Source: an uncultured bacterium
GTDB taxonomy: Bacteria > Cyanobacteriota > Vampirovibrionia > Gastranaerophilales > Gastranaerophilaceae
Assembly (NCBI GenBank): GCA_902788575.1
Contig: CADAKY010000005.1
Coordinates: forward strand, 62,001-126,000
Direction: 5' to 3'
Length of the DNA stretch: 64,000 nucleotides
This document shows, piece by piece, positions 58,344 through 64,000 of the stretch. Under the pieces are notes generated by a model, which did no database searches, had not been told where the DNA came from, and was given only the letters and a program-made list of their open reading frames with translations. Position 1 is the first letter of the stretch; every line of letters starts with the position of its first letter. The position numbers and the translations under genes are program-made.

Positions 58344-58396
58344 AAATTATTTAGGATATTCTAATAAAGTCACAGATTATTTAGGAATTAGAATAT

Positions 58397-59362
58397 ATGT
58401 TAATGGAAAAAGGTTATGTAGAAAACGGGTTTATTATTGATTTAAGCGCGGCTCAAAACACTACCCAGCTTGTAGGAGAGCTTAATTCTATAATAGAACA
58501 TCCGGACGTTAAACAAAAAAATGTTTGTTTAAAGCTTGGAACTTTGGATTTAACACAGTCACAATTACTGAGCATAAAAGCATTAATAGAATCAAGAAAC
58601 GCTTCTATTGCTTTTATTGATACCTCTTCCGAGCAAACAGAAGCTTCTGCTGTTAGTCTTGGTTTAATAATTTCAAAAGTATCCGACAAAACAGAAGGTA
58701 TCACAGCAGAAATTCAAGAAGAACAAGAAGATAACTACGACAAAATCGTTGAAGTGGATTCCGGCGTAGAATTGCCTTCTTCAAGTCCTATTGAAACAAC
58801 AGAAGGAGTTGAAGATATTTTTGAAGAAATGTCCGCTCAAGAAATATCCGAAATCATTCCGTCAGAAAGTTATGAACGTACTGATTTTGGTTCACTTGCT
58901 GCCCAAGAAGGACTTCTTCCTACAGAAGATTCAAGCAAATATATCCTGCTTGACACAGGAAATGTACTACCGGAAGGAATAGAAGAAAATTCATCAAGTA
59001 CATCATCTTTGCCGACTTTGTACCTGAATCAAACATTACGTTCCGGTCAAACTGTCAATTATGACGGAAATATATTAATAATAGGGGACGCACACCCCGG
59101 AAGTGAAATTATTGCGACAGGTGATATCACGGTTTGGGGCATACTGGGCGGTATTGCTCACGCCGGAAGTGAAGGCAATATTACTTCTAAAGTAAGAGCA
59201 CTGAAATTAAATGCAATTCAATTAAGAATAGCAGGTCTTTATGCAAGAAGGAATGATACATTAAATGTTCCTTATGTACAAAAGACAGATGAGTTTACCC
59301 CTGAGGAAGCTCTGATTGAAGATGGAAGAATAGTAATTTATAAAAAGTTAAGGAGAGATTAA
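58397..59362 (+). CDS. minC: Septum site-determining protein MinC
   Basis: A 321-residue MinC. The N-terminal FtsZ-inhibiting domain is divergent (residues 1-105, KLGTLDLTQSQLLSIKALI). The C-terminal beta-helix domain is clear: TLRSGQTVNYDGNILIIGDAHPGSEIIATGDITVWGILGGIAHAG, ending LNAIQLRIAGLYAR. A very acidic, Ser/Glu-rich linker of about 100 residues separates them, much longer than in E. coli (231 in total). It blocks Z-ring assembly near the poles when recruited by MinD. Its stop overlaps the minD start. Confidence 0.93.
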   Translation: MLMEKGYVENGFIIDLSAAQNTTQLVGELNSIIEHPDVKQKNVCLKLGTLDLTQSQLLSIKALIESRNASIAFIDTSSEQTEASAVSLGLIISKVSDKTEGITAEIQEEQEDNYDKIVEVDSGVELPSSSPIETTEGVEDIFEEMSAQEISEIIPSESYERTDFGSLAAQEGLLPTEDSSKYILLDTGNVLPEGIEENSSSTSSLPTLYLNQTLRSGQTVNYDGNILIIGDAHPGSEIIATGDITVWGILGGIAHAGSEGNITSKVRALKLNAIQLRIAGLYARRNDTLNVPYVQKTDEFTPEEALIEDGRIVIYKKLRRD

Positions 59363-60174
59363 TGACTGGCCGAGTAATAGTTATAACATCCGGAAAAGGC
59401 GGAGTAGGAAAAACAACAACAAGCGCAAACATCGGAACTGCATTGGCAAAATCCGGCTACAAAGTTGTACTTATTGACACTGACCTTGGATTAAGGAATC
59501 TGGATTTATTGTTAGGTTTGGAAAACAGAATTGTATATACAATTGTGGACGTTATTGAAGAAAGGTGTAAGCTTAAACAAGCTCTTGTTAAAGACAAAAA
59601 GAACCCTAACCTTCAGCTTTTAGCAGCCGCTCAGACCAGAGACAAGACTGCAGTTAATGCTGAACAGCTAAAGGATATTTGCGACAAACTTAAAGAAAAG
59701 AACGATTTTGTTCTCGTTGATTGCCCTGCAGGTATTGAACAAGGATTCCAAAATGCTGTAGCCGGTGCAAGTGAAGCAATTGTCGTTACAACTCCTGAAA
59801 TGTCAGCTATTCGTGATGCGGACAGAATTATCGGACTTCTTGCAACAAAAGAAGAAATTACAAGCACAAAGCTTCTTTTAAACAGAGTTCGCCCGAATTT
59901 GATTAAGTCAAATGAAATGATGAGCGTTGATGATGTTGTAGAAATCCTTGAAATTCCGCTTGTCGGTATAATTCCGGAGGATACAGGAATTATAACCTCT
60001 ACCAACAAAGGTGAACCGATTGTTAATGATGAAAACGCTCTTGCCGGAAAAGCATACAGAAATGTTGCTCAAAGAATTTTAGGTGAGGAAATTCCGTTCT
60101 TGGATTTGGATGAGCCCAAAGGATTCATGGCAAAGATTAAAAATGTTTTTGCGAAACTGAAAGTGAAGGTGTAG
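59362..60174 (+). CDS. minD: Septum site-determining ATPase MinD
   Basis: A 270-residue deviant Walker-type ATPase. Deviant Walker A SGKGGVGKTTTSANIG, VLIDTDLGLRNLDLLLGLENR, DCPAGIEQGFQNA, and a C-terminal amphipathic membrane-targeting helix (FMAKIKNVFAKLKVKV). It binds membrane with ATP, recruits MinC and is released by MinE. It is one base from minE. Confidence 0.97.
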   Translation: MTGRVIVITSGKGGVGKTTTSANIGTALAKSGYKVVLIDTDLGLRNLDLLLGLENRIVYTIVDVIEERCKLKQALVKDKKNPNLQLLAAAQTRDKTAVNAEQLKDICDKLKEKNDFVLVDCPAGIEQGFQNAVAGASEAIVVTTPEMSAIRDADRIIGLLATKEEITSTKLLLNRVRPNLIKSNEMMSVDDVVEILEIPLVGIIPEDTGIITSTNKGEPIVNDENALAGKAYRNVAQRILGEEIPFLDLDEPKGFMAKIKNVFAKLKVKV

Positions 60175-60175
60175 G

Positions 60176-60742
60176 ATGGGACTTTTCTCTGATATATACA
60201 ATACAGTGGCTAAGTTCTTCCGCCCGCAAGAAGAACAAGAAGGGGAAGCATCAAAATCCGTTGCAACAAACAGGTTAAAACTTGTATTGATGCAGGATAG
60301 AACGAATTTGACTCCTCGAATTCTGGAACAAATGAGGAGTGAACTTATTGATCTTCTTTCCAGATATGTGGAATTAGATAAAGAACTTCTTGAACTCAAT
60401 TTTGAACAAGAAGGTGATCAGGTAGCGTTGATGCTTTCTATTCCTGTGATACGCGCAAAAGATGAAGAAGAAATTGAGGCTGCAATAAAGGCACATCAAG
60501 AAGAAATTTCAGAAGACGAAGAATGTGACGAAACAGAATCTGAAGAGACGGAAGAAACAGAATCAGAAGAAGGTGAAACTGTTTGTGAAAGTGAAGAATC
60601 TGACACTGATGAAACTGAAAAAATTTCTGATTCAGAAAAGCCTAAAAAATCAAAAAAGAAAAATGTTTCAACTCCTGAAGAAATGAAATCTTCTGAAGGT
60701 GAAGAGGTTTGTGAAGAGGAAACTGAAGAGATTCAGGGATAG
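60176..60742 (+). CDS. minE: MinE topological specificity factor with a long acidic C-terminal extension
   Basis: Residues 1-95 are an ordinary MinE: amphipathic membrane helix MGLFSDIYNTVAKFF, MinD-contact region ATNRLKLVLMQDRTNLTPRI, and dimerisation strands. Residues about 96-188 are an added low-complexity Glu/Ser/Thr/Asp tail with a Lys-rich interruption (KPKKSKKK near 155). Typical MinE is about 90 residues. The frame is open and is followed by a perfect terminator, so this is not a frameshift artefact. The tail could tune oscillation or bind a partner; unknown. Confidence 0.92.
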   Translation: MGLFSDIYNTVAKFFRPQEEQEGEASKSVATNRLKLVLMQDRTNLTPRILEQMRSELIDLLSRYVELDKELLELNFEQEGDQVALMLSIPVIRAKDEEEIEAAIKAHQEEISEDEECDETESEETEETESEEGETVCESEESDTDETEKISDSEKPKKSKKKNVSTPEEMKSSEGEEVCEEETEEIQG

Positions 60743-60766
60743 ACATTTAATAAACAAAAGAGGATA

Positions 60767-60804
60767 AAACCAAAGAGCCGGCGAATTCGCCGGCTCTTTG
60801 GTTT
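60767..60804. terminator. Perfect palindromic terminator after minE
   Basis: A 38-base perfect palindrome centred on GAATTC, with GAGCCGGC arms, flanked by A and T runs, between convergent genes. Confidence 0.85.
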
Positions 60805-60817
60805 GTAAAATTTAAAC

Positions 60818-62347
60818 CTAATCGCTGAATGTCTTGAATGTCTTATCAACGTTATCTTTGATAACCTTCTTAACTGCATCCATTTCAACAGAAAGTGCGT
60901 TTTGTTCGGTATCAAGCTGTTTTAATCTTAATTCCAGTGTTCTGTCTTCTTTTTGGATTATGGATGTTTTTGCATTTATATCTGCAATTGTTTTTTCATA
61001 CTGTTCTTTTTTATAAAGATATTCGTTCATTGCATCCTGATATGCCGCTTCATCTGTAACCGTTTCAACATGCAGGTCATAAACGATACTGTCATTATCA
61101 AATCTTACTGATTTAAATCTTCCGCTTCCGTCCGTTTCAAGAAGAGCATTATTTGTTTCTTCAATTTTCTTAGTTATGTATGAAGCATTGTAATAAGCAA
61201 GTTTTGCCTGTGCTTCAATTGGTTTATTAGGGTCGTAGGGTTTACCTATACTGTTCCAAAGGTCATCTTCTGTTGTATAATATGACTTGCCGTTAATATC
61301 AAAAGTATAAATTCCTTTTCCGTTATATATAAGTTCTCCCGTTTTTTCATCAAAACTTACATATTTCTTTATTGATGAATCCGGACAATCACGCAGAATT
61401 TGCGCCAAATCTGCGACTTGGTTGATTTCGTCATTAACGATAAGTTCGCTTAATTCATTCAATCTTGAATTTCCGACATACGAGGGTGAATTATATGCCA
61501 TTGAATAATCTTTATTATCAATTGCATTACCTGCATATCTGACGGTTGAATCAGCACCGCTGTCGTCTGTTACAAATTTCCAATAAGTTTTATCTTCATC
61601 TATAGTTTCATTGCCATATATATTGTTTGCTTTTAATGTTCCGTCATCATTCAAATAACCGTTTGCTTTTAAAAATGTTTTTAACGTTTCATCCGCATCT
61701 ACCATTGCCTGTGTTACATGAGTATAAGTTTCCTCCTGAATATTTGCGAGGAAAAAGTGCCATGTTCCGTCAGCATCTTGCCTTCCGTATACAGTATCGG
61801 AAACAGGCAAGCCATCTTTTAATGCCAGATTTTTAGCTTTTGCAAAATCCGTTAAATCCTTACTTGGCGTAGTTACCTTAGTATATTTTATGGTAGTTTC
61901 ATCCGGATCGGTCGGGATTTTATACTTAACTGTAACGCCGTCATTTCCGTAACTTATTGAAGCTGTATCTTTATTGTATTGAACTTCTTTTAATACATCA
62001 CCTACCTGAACTTGCGGGTCGGCAAGCATCTTTTTTGCACCGGTAAAGATATCTGCATAGTAATAATGTTTAACCGAATAATTATAGTCAGAATTTTTAT
62101 CTGAAAGTTGGTGCCATTCTTCTATTACAGAGTTGTTATCGCCATCTGAATATGAATACTGGAGTTCTGTATAATCTGTTGTTTTAGGTGCATTCGGAAC
62201 TTCCATATTTAACAATCTGTTAAACAGGTTCGCACTCTGGTTTGCAAGGGCAGTTCTTGCCTGGTTTATCTGCTGTCCTTCCCATTCTGTATTGGTTTTT
62301 CTTGCGGTTAATGCCAAATATCTTGCCTGTGATGCTGCCATTCCCAT
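60818..62347 (-). CDS. Large unknown protein with conserved-looking helical N-terminus
   Basis: A 509-residue protein. It starts MGMAASQARYLALTARKTNT and continues through QQINQARTALANQSANLFNRLLNM: a long amphipathic helix without a signal peptide, reminiscent of flagellar or type III-exported proteins that need only an N-terminal helix. The middle is Asp/Thr/Tyr/Gly-rich and beta-like. The last 80 residues form a coiled coil (EQYEKTIADINAKTSIIQKEDRTLELRLKQLDTEQNAL). AGGAGA precedes the ATG. I believe similar N-termini occur in other proteins of this lineage, but cannot verify it. Function unknown. Confidence 0.75.
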   Translation of the reverse strand: MGMAASQARYLALTARKTNTEWEGQQINQARTALANQSANLFNRLLNMEVPNAPKTTDYTELQYSYSDGDNNSVIEEWHQLSDKNSDYNYSVKHYYYADIFTGAKKMLADPQVQVGDVLKEVQYNKDTASISYGNDGVTVKYKIPTDPDETTIKYTKVTTPSKDLTDFAKAKNLALKDGLPVSDTVYGRQDADGTWHFFLANIQEETYTHVTQAMVDADETLKTFLKANGYLNDDGTLKANNIYGNETIDEDKTYWKFVTDDSGADSTVRYAGNAIDNKDYSMAYNSPSYVGNSRLNELSELIVNDEINQVADLAQILRDCPDSSIKKYVSFDEKTGELIYNGKGIYTFDINGKSYYTTEDDLWNSIGKPYDPNKPIEAQAKLAYYNASYITKKIEETNNALLETDGSGRFKSVRFDNDSIVYDLHVETVTDEAAYQDAMNEYLYKKEQYEKTIADINAKTSIIQKEDRTLELRLKQLDTEQNALSVEMDAVKKVIKDNVDKTFKTFSD

Positions 62348-62516
62348 AGCCGAATCTCCTATTTTTTATTTTTGTTTAATTATTTTTTTACAAAAGTCAA
62401 CATGAAAAACGACACAAAAAAGTAATAGCTTTAATAAATATGAAAAAAATAGTCTGTTTAATGTAGCAATATATAAAAATAAACAATTAAAATCTTATTT
62501 ATTGTATAATCAGTCT

Positions 62517-63218
62517 ATGCTCAACCGTTTTTCAAGAACAGAACTTTTAATAGGAACCGAAGGTATAGAAAAATTAAGAAATTCCCGTGTTGCGGTCTTT
62601 GGAATCGGCGGAGTCGGCGGGTATGTTGTTGAAGCTCTTATAAGAAGCGGACTCGGCTCAATTGATTTAATAGACAATGATACCGTTTCTTTAACAAATA
62701 TAAACCGTCAGATTATCGCAACTCAAAAAACCATAGGAATGTTAAAAATAGATGTGGCAGAGGAAAGGATAAAAGAAATTAATCCCGAAACAACGGTCAC
62801 AAAACACAATTTATTTTTTATGCCGGAAACAAATTTTGACTTTTCCAAATATGATTATGTAATAGATGCAATAGATACCGTAGCCGGTAAACTGGAAATC
62901 ATTGAACGGGCAAAAAATGCAGGAGTTCCGGTTATTTCATCAATGGGAGCCGGAAACAAAATGCACCCTGAAAAATTTGAAATAGCAGATATTTCCAAAA
63001 CTTCGGTTTGTCCGCTTGCAAAAGTTATAAGACAGGAGCTTAAAAAACGAAAAATAAAAAAAGTTAAAGTTGTTTATTCAAAAGAAATTCCGATTAAACC
63101 GGCTAAAAGCGAAGAACAGGGGAATACAAAACGCCAAATCCCAGGAAGTAACGCTTTTGTACCTTCAGCAGTCGGGCTTATTATCGCAGGAGAAGTAATA
63201 AGAGATTTATTAAAATAA
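62517..63218 (+). CDS. tcdA: tRNA threonylcarbamoyladenosine dehydratase (TcdA/CsdL type)
   Basis: A 233-residue ThiF/E1-like enzyme. FSRTELLIGTEGIEKLRNSRVAVFGIGGVGGYVVEALIRSGLG and NINRQIIAT give the ATP-binding fold; MGAGNKMHPEKFEIADISKTSVCPLAKVIRQELKKR is the TcdA signature that distinguishes it from ThiF and MoeB. It cyclises t6A to ct6A at tRNA position 37. The ATG used is 12 bases after the first base of a TATAAT; no ribosome-binding site is seen, so the mRNA may be leaderless. An in-frame TTG at 62502 is less likely. Confidence 0.88.
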   Translation: MLNRFSRTELLIGTEGIEKLRNSRVAVFGIGGVGGYVVEALIRSGLGSIDLIDNDTVSLTNINRQIIATQKTIGMLKIDVAEERIKEINPETTVTKHNLFFMPETNFDFSKYDYVIDAIDTVAGKLEIIERAKNAGVPVISSMGAGNKMHPEKFEIADISKTSVCPLAKVIRQELKKRKIKKVKVVYSKEIPIKPAKSEEQGNTKRQIPGSNAFVPSAVGLIIAGEVIRDLLK

Positions 63219-63255
63219 AAAACGCATGATATAATATCAAAAAAGGAGAAACTAC

Positions 63256-64000
63256 ATGACAGAAACATTAACAAAGGTATTAGATAAGGTTAATTCACCT
63301 GATGATGTTAAGAAATTATCTGTAGAAGAGATGTACACTTTAGCAGATGAAATGCGCAGTGCAATTATTAAAAAAGTTAATACTACAGGCGGGCACTTCG
63401 GACCGAATTTGGGTATGGTAGAAGCAACTATTGCTCTGCATTATGTATTCAACTCTCCTGTTGATAAGATTGTTTTTGATGTTTCACACCAATGCTATCC
63501 GCACAAAATTTTAACAGGCAGAAAAGAAGGTTTCCTAAATCCGGATTTGTATCTTAAATATACCGGCTACACTGCACCGGAAGAAACAGACCATGACCAA
63601 TTCAAAGTCGGTCACACTTCTACGTCAATAAGCCTTGCAACCGGTCTTGCAAAAGGACGCGACCTTGTTGGCGGAAAAGAAAACGTAATTGCAGTTATCG
63701 GTGACGGTTCTTTGACCGGTGGTGAAGCTCTTGAAGGCTTAAATATAGGCGCTACTTTGGGAAGTAATTTAATTATTATTGTAAACGATAATGACCAATC
63801 AATTGCACCAAATCAGGGCGGGATTTGCGAGCACTTAACAAAACTCAGAAATTCAAATGGTGAATATAAGGATAATTTGTTTAAATCATTTGGATACGAA
63901 TATCATTACATTGATGAAGGACATGATATTCAAAAACTTATAGATTTATTCAATCGAGTTAAAGACACTGACCATCCGGTTGTAATTCACATGCATACAA
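63256..64000 (+). CDS. dxs: 1-deoxy-D-xylulose-5-phosphate synthase-like protein (3' end outside window)
   Basis: The first 248 codons of a transketolase-like enzyme. FDVSHQCYPHKILTGRK, FKVGHTSTSISLATGLAKG, and the thiamine diphosphate motif GDGSLTGGEALEGLN ... NDN mark the DXS group, which makes the first MEP-pathway intermediate for isoprenoids from pyruvate and glyceraldehyde-3-phosphate. It departs from the standard sequence in places (NDNDQSIAPNQGGI in place of NDNDMSISPNVGA, and SLTGGEALEGLN in place of ALTGGMAFEALN), so it may be a divergent type. AAAGGAG precedes the ATG, 37 bases after tcdA. Confidence 0.85.
   Translation, partial: MTETLTKVLDKVNSPDDVKKLSVEEMYTLADEMRSAIIKKVNTTGGHFGPNLGMVEATIALHYVFNSPVDKIVFDVSHQCYPHKILTGRKEGFLNPDLYLKYTGYTAPEETDHDQFKVGHTSTSISLATGLAKGRDLVGGKENVIAVIGDGSLTGGEALEGLNIGATLGSNLIIIVNDNDQSIAPNQGGICEHLTKLRNSNGEYKDNLFKSFGYEYHYIDEGHDIQKLIDLFNRVKDTDHPVVIHMHT

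Noticed and set aside
62401..62450. Sigma-28 promoter before the 509-residue orphan
   Set aside because: TAAAGCTA and GTCGTTTT can be aligned only with a 12-base spacer and about half of the -10 positions match; too weak to call.

Overview
The window is AT-rich and gene-dense, with both strands used in short alternating runs. It looks like chromosomal DNA of a non-photosynthetic relative of the cyanobacteria (Vampirovibrionia/'Melainabacteria', most like gut Gastranaerophilales). This is an inference. It rests on an F-type ATP synthase run in cyanobacterial order with two different b-type subunits (a, c, b', b, delta, alpha, gamma, with beta and epsilon absent), a VKOR-DsbA fusion, MinCDE, GatCAB-type amidotransferase genes beside a tRNA-Gln, a stand-alone dnaA, an LPS-type heptosyltransferase (so probably two membranes), and many proteins I cannot place in any family.

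Layout. 1-6.5 kb: flavodoxin end, family 9 glycosyltransferase, tRNA-Ser, tRNA-Val, pepA, a Y-family polymerase, ugd and a small sugar-phosphate cupin. 6.5-8.3 kb: a secreted small protein and an orphan gene behind a textbook sigma-28 promoter, separated by a (GTA)12 tract. 8.3-15.3 kb: pyrG, gatC, a SWIM-SNF2 helicase, tRNA-Cys and a divergent dnaA. 15.3-24.9 kb: a TPR protein, two unknown proteins, a parvulin lipoprotein, clpP-clpX, a predicted zinc peptidase and another unknown protein. 24.9-35.3 kb: gatA, a GT-C glycosyltransferase, an anchored repeat protein, a HAD phosphatase, rsmI, fba, a second sigma-28-controlled orphan, a PAP2 phosphatase, ftsH. 35.3-43.9 kb: a lytic transglycosylase pair, a YitT protein, a secreted protein, tRNA-Gln with a duplicated 3' end, then an aldolase-manC pair and a cysteine-tailed glycosyltransferase. 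44-49.2 kb: a structured leader ahead of SGNH hydrolase-nhaC, an unknown membrane protein, VKOR-DsbA and queH. 49.2-57.2 kb: the atp genes and polA. 57.3-64 kb: a putative glycosyltransferase, a hairpin-rich segment, minCDE, a large unknown protein, tcdA and the start of a dxs-like gene.

How the genes fit together. Most genes are housekeeping: translation fidelity (gatA, gatC, queH, rsmI, tcdA), proteolysis (clpPX, ftsH, pepA), division-site placement, ATP synthesis and envelope sugar metabolism (ugd, manC and several glycosyltransferases).

The most interesting signal is regulatory. Five genes or gene pairs for unfamiliar proteins, one with a predicted HExxH peptidase motif and one carrying a lytic transglycosylase, share an upstream two-box motif GCAATTTTT-N14-TTTATA with exactly constant spacing. 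Two further orphan genes have near-perfect FliA (sigma-28) promoters. Together these suggest a set of lineage-specific surface or host-interaction proteins expressed by alternative sigma factors.
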